Source: JAJZQZ01 sp963790415 (GTDB taxonomy: Bacteria; Actinomycetota; Thermoleophilia; RBG-16-64-13). From it: a stretch of DNA of 64,000 nt. Below are positions 52,881 through 61,435 of the stretch, one piece after another. Position 1 is the first letter of the stretch, and each line of letters starts with the position of its first letter. The translations under genes and the position numbers were made by a program. The notes under the pieces were generated by a model. It was given only the letters and a program-made list of their open reading frames with translations. It had not been told where the DNA came from and made no database searches. Where the stretch lies: assembly GCA_963790415.1 (NCBI GenBank), contig CAWBOK010000003.1, positions 124,001 to 188,000 of the forward strand, written 5' to 3'.

Positions 52881-54455
52881 TCAGCCCCCAAGGTACGCCG
52901 CCTTGATCGCCTCGTCGCCAACCAGGTTGCAGGCTTCATCGGCCGCGACGATGCGGCCCGTCTGCAGCACGTAGCCGCGGTGGGCGATGTTGAGGGCCAT
53001 GCTGGCGTTCTGTTCGACCATGAAGATGGTCGTGCCCAGGTCTCTGTTGATCTTCTGGATGATGTCGAACACCTGCTGCACGAGGATGGGCGAGAGACCC
53101 ATGGAGGGCTCGTCCAGACAGAGCAGGCGGGGCTCGGTCATCAGCGCCCGTCCGATGGCCAGCATCTGCTGCTCGCCGCCGGAGAGCAGGCCGGCCTTCT
53201 GGTCGCGACGCTCGTAGAGAATGGGGAACTGCTCGAAGGCCAACGCGATGCCGCGTTCGATGACGGCCGAGTCTCGAACCGTGTAGCCCCCCATCTTGAG
53301 GTTGTCGAGCACGGTCAGCATCGGGAATACGCGTCGGCCTTCAGGCACGAGCGCTACGCCGCTGGCGACAATACGGCCGGTCGGCCACCCCTCGATGCGC
53401 CGGCCGTTGAACTCGATGGTGCCCGCGCCGGCCCGCACGTTGCCAAGGATCGTCTTGATAGTCGTGCTCTTGCCCGCCGCGTTCGCTCCCAGGAGACAGA
53501 CGATCTCGCCCGAGTACACGTCGATGTCCAGGCCCTTGAGTACCTTGATGGGGCCGTAACTGGCTTCCACCCCCTTCAGGCTGAGCAGGGGCGTGCCTAC
53601 GACCAACGACGGTTTCGGCGTGACCTCACACTCCTCCTGCTCGCCAAGGTAGGCCGCGATGACCTCGGGGTGCGCCTGCATCTCCTGGGGAGTCCCTTGG
53701 GCCAGCACCTGTCCTTTGTTGACCACGATGATACGATCCGAGACTCCCATCACCACGGGCATCTGATGCTCGACCAGGATGATGGTGTAGCCCGAATCAC
53801 GCAGTTCCTTGATCTGCAGGCTGATCTGCTCCACCTCGGCTGGGTTCATCCCGGCGGCAGGCTCGTCGAGCAACAGCAGGTCGGGGCGCAGGGTCATAGC
53901 CCGGGCGATCTCGACGCGGCGCCGGTCGGCGTAGTTGAGGACCGTCACGTACTCGTCTTTGCGCTGCGGCACCGTCTTTCCGAAGAACGCCAGATTGCGG
54001 ATACCCTCAGCCTCAGCGGTGCGTTCCTCCCGGCCGACCGAGGGTGTGCGCACGATGGAGCGGAAGATACCCGACTTCAACCAGTGGTGCGCCCCCGCCA
54101 TCACGTTGTCCAGCACCGAGAGTTGCGGGAACACGCGGATGTTCTGGAACGTGCGGGCGAGGCCGCGGGCGGCGACCCGGTCGGAGGACTGGCCCGTGAT
54201 GTCTTCGCCTCGGTACTCGACCGTGCCTCTATCCGGCTTGTAGATGCCGGTGATCAGGTTGAAGACGGTGGTCTTGCCCGCGCCGTTCGGCCCGATCACG
54301 CCCAGGATCTCGCCGTCGTACACATCGAACGAGACGTCATCGACCGCGACCACGCCGCCGAAGCTCTTGCCGAGACCGCGCACGCTGAGCAAAGGCAGGC
54401 CCTCGCGGCCCGGCAGCCGGGAAGGCAGAGAGACCCCGCACCTTCCGCGGGCCAC
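52881..54455 (-). CDS. LivG-LivF fusion: two branched-chain amino acid ABC ATPases in one protein
   Basis: The 524-residue protein carries two complete ABC ATPases. The N-terminal, LivG-like one has IGPNGAGKTTVFNLITGIY, YADRRRVEIARAM and LLLLDEPAAGMNP. The C-terminal, LivF-like one has LGANAAGKSTTIKTILG, SGGEQQMLAIGRALM and LLCLDEPSMGLSP. A short linker (EECEVTPKPSLVVGT) joins them. These are normally separate genes. They would power LivH/LivM import. Only GTG 54455 is visible as start and it overlaps the LivM end by 160 bp; a sequence error there is possible. Confidence 0.88.
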   Translation of the reverse strand: MARGRCGVSLPSRLPGREGLPLLSVRGLGKSFGGVVAVDDVSFDVYDGEILGVIGPNGAGKTTVFNLITGIYKPDRGTVEYRGEDITGQSSDRVAARGLARTFQNIRVFPQLSVLDNVMAGAHHWLKSGIFRSIVRTPSVGREERTAEAEGIRNLAFFGKTVPQRKDEYVTVLNYADRRRVEIARAMTLRPDLLLLDEPAAGMNPAEVEQISLQIKELRDSGYTIILVEHQMPVVMGVSDRIIVVNKGQVLAQGTPQEMQAHPEVIAAYLGEQEECEVTPKPSLVVGTPLLSLKGVEASYGPIKVLKGLDIDVYSGEIVCLLGANAAGKSTTIKTILGNVRAGAGTIEFNGRRIEGWPTGRIVASGVALVPEGRRVFPMLTVLDNLKMGGYTVRDSAVIERGIALAFEQFPILYERRDQKAGLLSGGEQQMLAIGRALMTEPRLLCLDEPSMGLSPILVQQVFDIIQKINRDLGTTIFMVEQNASMALNIAHRGYVLQTGRIVAADEACNLVGDEAIKAAYLGG

Positions 54456-55627
54456 CGCTCGACCATCTGTGCCGCCAGGTCCCCCGGCACCGGTGCGGGC
54501 GCCGGCACGGCAGCCACGGGCGCCGGCACCGCGGCCACCGGCAGCGCGGCGGCCACACTTCTCTGCCGCGGACCCTCGGCCGCGCCCTCTGCGATGGCCT
54601 CGTCGACGCCGGTCTTACTCTTGCGGGGCCGGGCGCGGAGCACGCCCTGGGGCAGCAGGATGATCACGATCAGCAGGATCAGGCTGACGAGGGCCATGCG
54701 CCATTGCACGAGACTCGGGAACTTCCGCAAGAACTCGCCCAGGAACGTGTAGATGACCGCCCCCACCACCACGCCGCCCGGGTTGCCCGAACCGCCGAGG
54801 ATGACGATGAGGTAGACGGCCACGAGTTCGTCGAGCGAGAAGTTCTCGGGGAAGACCCCCACCTGGAATGCAGCCAGAAGCGCTCCCGCCAGACCGACGA
54901 TGGCCGCCGTGGTGACAAAGGAAAGGGTCCGGTACCGCGGCAGGTTAACCCCGAAGCTCGAGGCCGTGATCTCGTCGTCGCGGATGCCCGCCCACGCGCG
55001 CCCCGTCCGAGAGTAGAGCAGACGCACGGCGACGAAGACGATGATCGCGGCGAAGATCCAATAGAAGTAGTAGTACTGGGTGGGGGTCTTGATGATATGA
55101 CCGAAGATCGTGGGGCGCTTGAGGGCGGGGATACCGTTGGGCCCGTTCGTGACATCGTCATTGATGATGATGAGCTTCTGCACGATGTAGAAGAAGCTCA
55201 GGGTTACGATGGCCAGGTAGTCCCCGCGAACCCGCAGGCTGGGGATCCCGATGAGCACCCCCATGACGGCGGCCGCGATGACACAGATGGGCAGAGAGGG
55301 CCAGAACCCCAGGTGGATGTCCAACTGCGCCGAGTTCAGCAAGGCGTATGTGTAGGCGCCGATCGCGTAGAAGGCGATGAAGCCCATGTCCAGCAGGCCG
55401 GTGATACCCGCGATGATGTTGAGACCGTTTCCCAGGATCACGTAGATGGCCACGACCACGCCCACCCGCGTCCAGTAGTTGCTGCCGATGAGGAGCGGGT
55501 ACACGATGACCAACGCGGCGAAGATCGCGACCCGCACCAGCGGCGGGATTCGCGACGTCACAGAGGTTATCGGCGCCGTCGCGCGTCCCCAGGCGCCGCC
55601 GGCCCGTATGCGGAATGATTCTGCCAT
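54296..55627 (-). CDS. Branched-chain amino acid ABC permease LivM-like
   Basis: ATG 55627 follows GAGGAGG. The 443-residue protein has LivM helices (GLNIIAGITGLLDMGFIAFY; DYLAIVTLSFFYIVQKLII) and the conserved EAA-like region RDDEITASSFGVNLPRYRTL. The C-terminal tail beyond about residue 345 is Pro/Ala-rich and probably disordered. It continues past the start of the ATPase gene in another frame, so its true end may lie earlier, near 54450, if one base is wrong. Confidence 0.88.
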   Translation of the reverse strand: MAESFRIRAGGAWGRATAPITSVTSRIPPLVRVAIFAALVIVYPLLIGSNYWTRVGVVVAIYVILGNGLNIIAGITGLLDMGFIAFYAIGAYTYALLNSAQLDIHLGFWPSLPICVIAAAVMGVLIGIPSLRVRGDYLAIVTLSFFYIVQKLIIINDDVTNGPNGIPALKRPTIFGHIIKTPTQYYYFYWIFAAIIVFVAVRLLYSRTGRAWAGIRDDEITASSFGVNLPRYRTLSFVTTAAIVGLAGALLAAFQVGVFPENFSLDELVAVYLIVILGGSGNPGGVVVGAVIYTFLGEFLRKFPSLVQWRMALVSLILLIVIILLPQGVLRARPRKSKTGVDEAIAEGAAEGPRQRSVAAALPVAAVPAPVAAVPAPAPVPGDLAAQMVERWPAEGAGSLCLPGCRAARACLCSACAVSARASAAWSRSMTSRSMCTTARSWA

Positions 55628-55637
55628 GACCGCCTCC

Positions 55638-56546
55638 TCAGACCTTGACCGGGATCTGCTTGCCAAGCAGTCCGGACGGTTTGAACAGCAGGAGGATGAT
55701 CAGAAGCGCAAAGGCGATGACATCTCGATACATGAACGAGATGTAGTACGAGCCCAGCACCTCGGCGGTCGCCAGGACGAACGCGCCCAGCACGGCGCCC
55801 CGGAGGTTGCCGATGCCCCCCAGCACCGCCGCCGTGAAGGCCTTCATGCCCAGGCCGAAGCCCATGGCAAAATCCACTTGGGTGTAGTAGAGCCCCGTCA
55901 GCACACCGGCGATGCCGGCAAGCATGGCGCCAACGAGGAAGGTGGTCGAGATGATCCGGTTGACCGATATGCCCATGAACGAGGCTGCCTCGCGGTCCTG
56001 CGACGTCGCCCGCATGGCCTTGCCCAGCTTGCTGCGCCCCATGAAGATCTCGAGCCCGATGAGGGTCACGATGGTGACCACGATGATGAGCATGCGATCC
56101 GCCCCGATGGTGACGTCACCGATCTTGATGCCCCAGCTGTTGGGTAGGAGCAGGTCGGTCCTGATGGGCTTCGCCCGAAAGTGCGTGAGCACGCCCACGA
56201 CGTTCCGAAGCAGGATGGACATCGCGAGAGCGCTGATGAGCGGCGCCAGACGGGCGGCGTTGCGCAGCGGGCGGTAGGCGAAGAACTCGATGGCGACCGC
56301 CAGGACGCCGCAGACCACCATGGCGGCCAGCAACATGCAGAGGATGATCACTGCCGGGTTAGCCGTCAGCTGATCGCCCTCGAGGAACTGCTGCTGGACT
56401 ATGAAGGCCACGAAGCCCCCGATCATGAAGACCTCGCCGTGGGCGAAGTTGAGCATGGTCAGGATGCCGTAGACCATGGAGTAGCCCAGGGCGAAGAGCG
56501 CATACACCGAGCCCAGGGTTAGTATGTTGACGACCTGCTGTGTCAT
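55638..56546 (-). CDS. Branched-chain amino acid ABC permease LivH-like
   Basis: The 302-residue membrane protein matches LivH: LGSVYALFALGYSMVYGILT, MLNFAHGEVFMIGGFVAF, an EAA-like loop (MRATSQDREAASFMGISVNR) and the glycine-rich AAVLGGIGNLRGAVLGAFVL. It forms the translocation channel with LivM, whose start is 10 bp downstream. Repeat copy F lies just upstream of its start. Confidence 0.95.
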   Translation of the reverse strand: MTQQVVNILTLGSVYALFALGYSMVYGILTMLNFAHGEVFMIGGFVAFIVQQQFLEGDQLTANPAVIILCMLLAAMVVCGVLAVAIEFFAYRPLRNAARLAPLISALAMSILLRNVVGVLTHFRAKPIRTDLLLPNSWGIKIGDVTIGADRMLIIVVTIVTLIGLEIFMGRSKLGKAMRATSQDREAASFMGISVNRIISTTFLVGAMLAGIAGVLTGLYYTQVDFAMGFGLGMKAFTAAVLGGIGNLRGAVLGAFVLATAEVLGSYYISFMYRDVIAFALLIILLLFKPSGLLGKQIPVKV

Positions 56547-56612
56547 GGGTGTCGATTCCTCCCCCCGCGAAGAGCGGGCTCAGCCTGGTCTAGCCCCAGA
56601 AGCCTGCGTCCT

Positions 56613-56779
56613 GGCAGGCTGTTGAAAAGTGACGCTTCGCCATCAGGGCGCGATGGCCGCGCACGAGACAAGGACGCAGGGAGCGCTCGTAGCAGCGCTA
56701 CGTGCGCGACCGAGGACGCCGTATCGCGCCGGCCGGTGCGTTCTGGTGGCCAAGGCTTCGATTTTCGACAGCCTCCTAG
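56613..56779. repeat. 167-bp palindromic intergenic repeat, copy F (full)
   Basis: GCAGGCTGTTGAAAAGTGAC at the left end pairs with GATTTTCGACAGCCTCCT at the right. Relative to copy B the AAGA/TCTT pairs have become AAAA/TTTT, a matched change. The central hairpin CGTAGCAGCGCTACG is kept. It lies between the binding-protein and LivH genes. Confidence 0.92.
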
Positions 56780-56804
56780 GCTGGGCTGAGCCGGTTTTCT
56801 TAGG

Positions 56805-56839
56805 CGCGGGCCGGAGCGGTCGTGCCGCTCCGGCCCGCG
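56805..56839 (-). terminator. Strong hairpin after the Liv binding-protein gene
   Basis: CGCGGGCCGGAGCGG and CCGCTCCGGCCCGCG form a perfect 15-bp stem with a 5-nt loop. There is no T-run, so partial termination or protection of the abundant binding-protein mRNA is likely. Confidence 0.65.
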
Positions 56840-56869
56840 GTCATTACGTGTGCCGGTGTGTAGGCTCTC

Positions 56870-58126
56870 CTATTGCGTCGGCGCGAACGGGGGCTCCAGC
56901 ACGACGGCAGTCACAGGTGCGAACGCGTCGCCCTTCACCTGGACGACGTTGATGGTGGCGCCGACCAGGTCACCTTTGTCGGTGAACTGGATCGGGAAGC
57001 CGAGTATGCCGGTGCTGTTGGTGGCGGAGAGGGCGGTGTTCACCGCTTCACGAGTGGGAATCCCGCCGCCGGCCGCGGCCGCGACCACGGCGTCCATCAT
57101 GACGTTGGCGGCCTCGTAGCTCTGCGTGGTGAAGGCGCTGGTCACGCCGTACTTGGCGATGTACTTCTCGAGGAAGGGCTGAGCTTCAGGCACCGTCTCC
57201 GGCAGGGGGCCGAAGTTCGTGCAGTACATGCCCTCCGTGGCGCCGCCTGCGTTCTTGATGAGCTCGGTTTGATCCTTCACGCCGTCGCCGCCCATCATCT
57301 GCACCTGGAAGCCCATGCTCTTCATCTGCTTGGCGATGGCGGCCGCCTGCGCCGCGCTCGGGATGCTGGTGAAGAGGATGCTCGGGTTCATGTCCTTCAC
57401 CTTGCTGAGAACGGAGGCGAAGTCCTTGTCCTCCGGCGTGATCTGCGCCCGTTGGATGTCGGTGATTCCGCCTGCCTTGAGGCCTGCCTCCACCTGGTCG
57501 GCGAGGCCCTGACCATACGTGCCCTTGTCGTCGATCAGGAAGGCACTCTTGACTTTGAGATCATTGACCATGAACTGGGCGATGGAGGGACCCTGCTGCC
57601 CGTCGGTCGGACAGATGCGGTGGAATACCACATACCCGCCCTGAGAGAGGGCGTCGTTACTGGCCGACATGGTGATCTCGGCAAGCGACGCGCCGTCGAG
57701 GATGGGCAGCATCGCCTGCAGGGCCCCGCTCGTCATCGTACCGACGACCCCGACCACGGCGTCATCGGACACGTACTTCTCGGCCACGGTGGAGGCCTTC
57801 GCCGGATCGGCCGCGTCGTCGCCCACTTCGATGGCGAAGGTGATGTTGCCGCCCTTACCGGAGGCGTTGTAGTCATCCACGGCCATGGTGACAGCCTGTA
57901 GAGCGTCGTTGCCGATCTGCGCCAGACCGCCCGTGAACGGACCGGCCGCACCGATCTTGACGGTGACCTTCTCGCCGCCGGCGGTGGTGGTGGTGTCGCC
58001 GCCCGGGGCGGCAGTGGTCGTCGGCCCACCCGATGTCGTGGTCGTGTCGCCGCCGCACGCCGCGAGCACGAGCCCGACGACCATCAGGAGCGCCAACAAT
58101 GCCACCAGATTCTTTGCTACCTTCAC
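56870..58126 (-). CDS. Branched-chain amino acid ABC binding lipoprotein (LivJ/LivK-like)
   Basis: GAGGAGG precedes GTG 58126. The 418-residue protein has a lipoprotein signal peptide (LALLMVVGLVLAAC), a Thr/Gly linker, then the type-1 periplasmic fold: VKIGAAGPFTGGLAQIGNDA, VVGVVGTMTSGALQAMLPIL, SAFLIDDKGTYGQGLADQVE and SILFTSIPSAAQAAAIAKQM. It captures Leu/Ile/Val or a related ligand for LivHM. It is the first gene of the transport operon. Confidence 0.93.
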   Translation of the reverse strand: MKVAKNLVALLALLMVVGLVLAACGGDTTTTSGGPTTTAAPGGDTTTTAGGEKVTVKIGAAGPFTGGLAQIGNDALQAVTMAVDDYNASGKGGNITFAIEVGDDAADPAKASTVAEKYVSDDAVVGVVGTMTSGALQAMLPILDGASLAEITMSASNDALSQGGYVVFHRICPTDGQQGPSIAQFMVNDLKVKSAFLIDDKGTYGQGLADQVEAGLKAGGITDIQRAQITPEDKDFASVLSKVKDMNPSILFTSIPSAAQAAAIAKQMKSMGFQVQMMGGDGVKDQTELIKNAGGATEGMYCTNFGPLPETVPEAQPFLEKYIAKYGVTSAFTTQSYEAANVMMDAVVAAAAGGGIPTREAVNTALSATNSTGILGFPIQFTDKGDLVGATINVVQVKGDAFAPVTAVVLEPPFAPTQ

Positions 58127-58249
58127 TGCGTGTACCTCCTCGTCCCTGAACACTTCACGTCGTAGGAACTATTGCAACGCACCCATCCCAGGTGTCCCTT
58201 GATGCTCGGCCCTCCCTTCCTCACCAACCCCGAATCGTCGCCCACTTCC

Positions 58250-58978
58250 TCAAGATACGCCACCCGCCTCTCTTCCCGTTCGGTAGGGGAAGGCGAACAC
58301 GCGCTGCCGGTACCCGTCCGCGAACGACTCGATGAGACTCACCATGTCGAACACGGGCACACCGACGGCCTGCTGCACGTCGCTCCTGAAGGTGGCCAGA
58401 TTACTACACTCTAGTACGATCGCCCCAATAGGCCGGGATCCCGCGGTCAGCCGCAGCGCCGCTTCCACCGTCCCCGACCGCAACGCCTCGATATCAAGGC
58501 CGCCGCCACCGTCGATGACGACGCGGCAGAACTCCGAGCACTCCTCCATGCCGGACACGACCACTCGAGCCGGGTCGATGCCCACTGCCGCAAGATGAGC
58601 CTCTCGGAGGTAGTCGGTGTGGCCGGTCACGATGCCCACCGCGGAGCGAGGGCTCAGGCTCTGGGCTGCGAGAGGAACCAGCGAGAGGGCCGAACCCATA
58701 AAGGGAACGTCACTGGCGGCCGCGAGATCACGCTGGTAGATGCTGAAGAGACCACAGTCGGCGGCTACGAACCCCACGCCGGCCTGCTCCAACTCCTTCA
58801 CCGCAGCGATCGCCGGACCCAGCCGCTCCGGCCGGTACTCCAGCATGTCGTCCACCCCGAACCCGTGGGCGGTCGCGTAGCATACCGGAAACGCGAACGT
58901 GCCGGCATGACCCGGATCGCCCGGGATGCGAGGCGCGTCGGAATCGAGCATCACGACGCCCGCCACGAAGCCGTGCAC
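58250..58978 (-). CDS. Aspartate/glutamate/hydantoin racemase-family protein
   Basis: The 242-residue protein has the two catalytic cysteines of the Asp/Glu racemase fold in VGFVAADCGLFSIYQRDLAA and GAIVLECSNLATFRSDVQQA, plus SAVGIVTGHTDYL. GTG 58978 overlaps the stop of the aminotransferase gene by one base (TAGTG), so the two are coupled. It may racemise an amino acid or hydantoin, or act as a maleate-type isomerase. Its upstream and downstream neighbours are a PLP enzyme and a transport operon. Confidence 0.85.
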   Translation of the reverse strand: MHGFVAGVVMLDSDAPRIPGDPGHAGTFAFPVCYATAHGFGVDDMLEYRPERLGPAIAAVKELEQAGVGFVAADCGLFSIYQRDLAAASDVPFMGSALSLVPLAAQSLSPRSAVGIVTGHTDYLREAHLAAVGIDPARVVVSGMEECSEFCRVVIDGGGGLDIEALRSGTVEAALRLTAGSRPIGAIVLECSNLATFRSDVQQAVGVPVFDMVSLIESFADGYRQRVFAFPYRTGREAGGVS

Positions 58979-60216
58979 TATTCGGCCACCCGGCGGACCG
59001 CGGAGACTTCCACCAAGGCGTGCTCCTCGAATACCGCCTGCAAAGCGTCTAGAGCCAGATCGCACTCCTCCATGGTCGAATAGAAATGGGGAGCAAGACG
59101 GATGACCGGTCCCCTGGCGGAAGCGATGACACCCTTGCCTCGGAGCGACGCCTCCACCTTATGCGAATCGCCCGGGCAGATGAACGCCGTGGAGGGGGAC
59201 TTGCGGGTGGGGTCGTCCTGACCGTGCAGTGCGAACCCGCGGGCCCGTCCGCCCTCGATCAAACGGCGCGAGAGTTCCGTGGTCCAGGCTTCGATGTGCT
59301 CCGAGCCGATCTCATTGATCACGCTCATACCGGCACGGGAGATGTACGCGTTGATCACCGGAGGCGTCCCCGTGTCGAACCGGGCGGCCGTGGGCGCCCA
59401 GTCGAGTCCCTTGACGTTGAACGAGAACGGGTCGGCCCGTCCGAACCAGCCCGTGATGGTCGGGTGAAGCCGGTCGACCAGTTCGGGCTTGACGTACATG
59501 AACGCGATGCCCGGCACTCCCAGGAGATACTTGAGCGTGCCGCTGGAAAGGAAGTCGATATCGAGGGCCTTGACGTCGACGGGGCAGGTGCCCAGTGTCT
59601 GGTAGGCGTCCACGTACAGCAGCGCGCCCGCGTCGTGTACCTTGCGCGCTACGGCGCCGACGTCCTGCTTGAAACCGTTCTGGTAGTAGCCGTGGCAGGC
59701 GGACACGATCAGGGTGCGCTCGTCGAGCACCGCGTCGTAGTCTTCCACGTAGACCATGCCGTCGCGCACGGGAACGTAGCTGATATCGAACCCGAACTTC
59801 TGAGACGCGAGCCACACCTGACCCACGCTCGGGAACTCGGCCTCGGTCACCACGACGGTGCGCCGCGGTCCCGTGAGGTCAAGCGCGCTGGCCAGACTGG
59901 CGGTCGCCTCGCTCACGGAACTCATCACGGCGATCTCGTCCGGGGAGGCGTTGATCAGCCGGGCGAACTCCGCTTTGGCCCGGTAGGTCTCGTCCATCCA
60001 GGCGCCCCAGTCCATGCCGGCCTCGTTCCAGGAGTCGAGGTAGGCGTCGGCGGCCTCTCGGGTGACGTCCAACTGCGGCCCCTGGGAGCACGCATTCATG
60101 GCGATGACCGACCCCAAGAGCGGGATGCGTCGCCGCCAGGCGGCGAGGTCGTAGCTGGGCCCCGCCGGGACTCCATCGACCGCCGTACGCGCTTCTCCCG
60201 TTACCCCTGCCGTCAT
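58978..60216 (-). CDS. Class V aminotransferase-family PLP enzyme
   Basis: The 412-residue fold-type I PLP enzyme has SSVSEATASLASAL (phosphate loop), HGYYQNGFKQDV, LYVDAYQTLGTCPVDVKAL (Asp for the pyridine N) and the Schiff-base Lys in LSSGTLKYLLGVPGIAFMY. It resembles isopenicillin-N-epimerase, kynureninase and cysteine-lyase relatives. CGGGAG precedes ATG 60216; an ATG at 60252 is also possible. A promoter with an operator lies just upstream (60300-60347). With the coupled racemase it may process a D- or unusual amino acid brought in by the Liv system. Confidence 0.82.
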   Translation of the reverse strand: MTAGVTGEARTAVDGVPAGPSYDLAAWRRRIPLLGSVIAMNACSQGPQLDVTREAADAYLDSWNEAGMDWGAWMDETYRAKAEFARLINASPDEIAVMSSVSEATASLASALDLTGPRRTVVVTEAEFPSVGQVWLASQKFGFDISYVPVRDGMVYVEDYDAVLDERTLIVSACHGYYQNGFKQDVGAVARKVHDAGALLYVDAYQTLGTCPVDVKALDIDFLSSGTLKYLLGVPGIAFMYVKPELVDRLHPTITGWFGRADPFSFNVKGLDWAPTAARFDTGTPPVINAYISRAGMSVINEIGSEHIEAWTTELSRRLIEGGRARGFALHGQDDPTRKSPSTAFICPGDSHKVEASLRGKGVIASARGPVIRLAPHFYSTMEECDLALDALQAVFEEHALVEVSAVRRVAE

Positions 60217-60299
60217 CACACTCCCGGGATGCCAGACTTCTCGCCCTACCATTCTCGCGCCGAGAAACTCGGTCGAACCCTGGAATCGAGGCGGCGCGC

Positions 60300-60317
60300 G
60301 GTCGAATGGTTCGACCA
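60300..60317. promoter_or_regulatory. Inverted repeat, candidate FadR/GntR operator
   Basis: TGGTTCGACCA (60307-60317) fits the TGGTnnnACCA pattern of FadR-type regulators. It is embedded in a wider inverted repeat GGTCGAA-TGG-TTCGACC (60300-60316). It begins 2 bp after the -10 box of the aminotransferase promoter, where binding would block initiation. Confidence 0.55.
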
Positions 60318-60318
60318 C

Positions 60319-60347
60319 ACCATAGTCAACGGTCGCGGGACTGTCAA
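60319..60347 (-). promoter_or_regulatory. Promoter of aminotransferase-racemase genes
   Basis: On the minus strand a perfect TTGACA (60342-60347) is followed after exactly 17 bp by TATGGT (60319-60324). The predicted start of transcription (about 60311) falls inside the inverted repeat. Confidence 0.7.
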
Positions 60348-60358
60348 TACTCCTGTCT

Positions 60359-61405
60359 TCACGAACATCGCCACGCACAACCCGCCGCCTGCCTCGCGGC
60401 GGCCACCGCGATCGCGACGGCAACCGCGTCAACGTCCTTGTGGGTCACGAACCGAACCCGACTCGGCCCGACCGGGTTGATCAGCACGCCGGCGGCGGCG
60501 AGAGCCGCGACCACGGCGTCGGCCGCACCCGACTCGGTGCCCGCGTAGACCATGTTCGTCTGCACCGTTTCCAGATCCACATACAGCCCGGGTAGCGCCG
60601 CCAACCCCTCGGCGAGCACCCGCGCATTGGCGTGGTCGTCTGTAAGGCGGTCGACCATAGACTGCAGGGCCACGATGCCCGCGGCAGCCAGAACGCCCGC
60701 CTGACGCATGCCGCCGCCCATCAGCTTGCGGTTGCGCCGCGCCTCGGTCACGAACGCCGCGGAACCCGCCAACAACGATCCGACCGGGGCGCACAGACCT
60801 TTGCTGAGACAGAACATCACCGAATCGACCGGAGCAGCGATCTGCGCCGCCGGCACGCCCAGAGCCACGGCCGCGTTGAAGAGACGGGCCCCATCGAGGT
60901 GCACGGGTATCCCCTGCCGGTGGGCCACCTCCGCGAGTTGTCGCACCCCCTCGACCGGGGTAACCGTGCCTCCCGCACCGTTGTGGGTATTCTCGAGGCA
61001 GAGCAGACCCGTACGGGGATAGTGCACGTCGTCGGGCCGAATGGCGGCCTCCACGTCGGCCGGGTCCAACCGGCCCAGGCGGCTCGACAAGGGCCGGGCC
61101 TGCACGCCGGCCAGAACGGCCAGGCCGGCCACCTCGGCCTGGTAGATGTGAGAACCGACATCGACGATGACCTCCTCGCCTCGGCGCGCGTGCGTCATCA
61201 CCGCTACCTGATTGCCCATGGTGCCGGTGGGAACGAAGAGGGCGGCCTCCTTGCCCACCAGCGCGGCCGCCAACTCCTCCAGCCTCCGCACGGTGGGATC
61301 TTCGCCGTAGACGTCATCACCCAGTTCGGCCGTGACCATGGCCCGGAACATCTCCGGGGTGGGCAGCGTGACGGTATCGCTGCGCAGATCGATCGATCGC
61401 GTCAT
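60359..61405 (-). CDS. ltaE: Low-specificity threonine aldolase
   Basis: The 348-residue PLP enzyme has DLRSDTVTLPTPEMFRAM, GDDVYGEDPTVRRLEELA, HLDGARLFNAAVALGV (Asp) and the Schiff-base Lys in VMFCLSKGLCAPVGSLLAGS. It cleaves threonine or allo-threonine to glycine and acetaldehyde. GGAGG precedes ATG 61405. It lies upstream of the aminotransferase promoter, on the same strand, with its stop 12 bp before the -35 box. Confidence 0.93.
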   Translation of the reverse strand: MTRSIDLRSDTVTLPTPEMFRAMVTAELGDDVYGEDPTVRRLEELAAALVGKEAALFVPTGTMGNQVAVMTHARRGEEVIVDVGSHIYQAEVAGLAVLAGVQARPLSSRLGRLDPADVEAAIRPDDVHYPRTGLLCLENTHNGAGGTVTPVEGVRQLAEVAHRQGIPVHLDGARLFNAAVALGVPAAQIAAPVDSVMFCLSKGLCAPVGSLLAGSAAFVTEARRNRKLMGGGMRQAGVLAAAGIVALQSMVDRLTDDHANARVLAEGLAALPGLYVDLETVQTNMVYAGTESGAADAVVAALAAAGVLINPVGPSRVRFVTHKDVDAVAVAIAVAAARQAAGCAWRCS

Positions 61406-61435
61406 GAAACCTCCATTAGGTCTGCGGGGAGCCGA

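Noticed and set aside
18993..56779. Dispersed repeats as a CRISPR array
   Set aside because: Copies are 167 bp, kilobases apart, palindromic and partly truncated, with no regular spacers and no cas genes.
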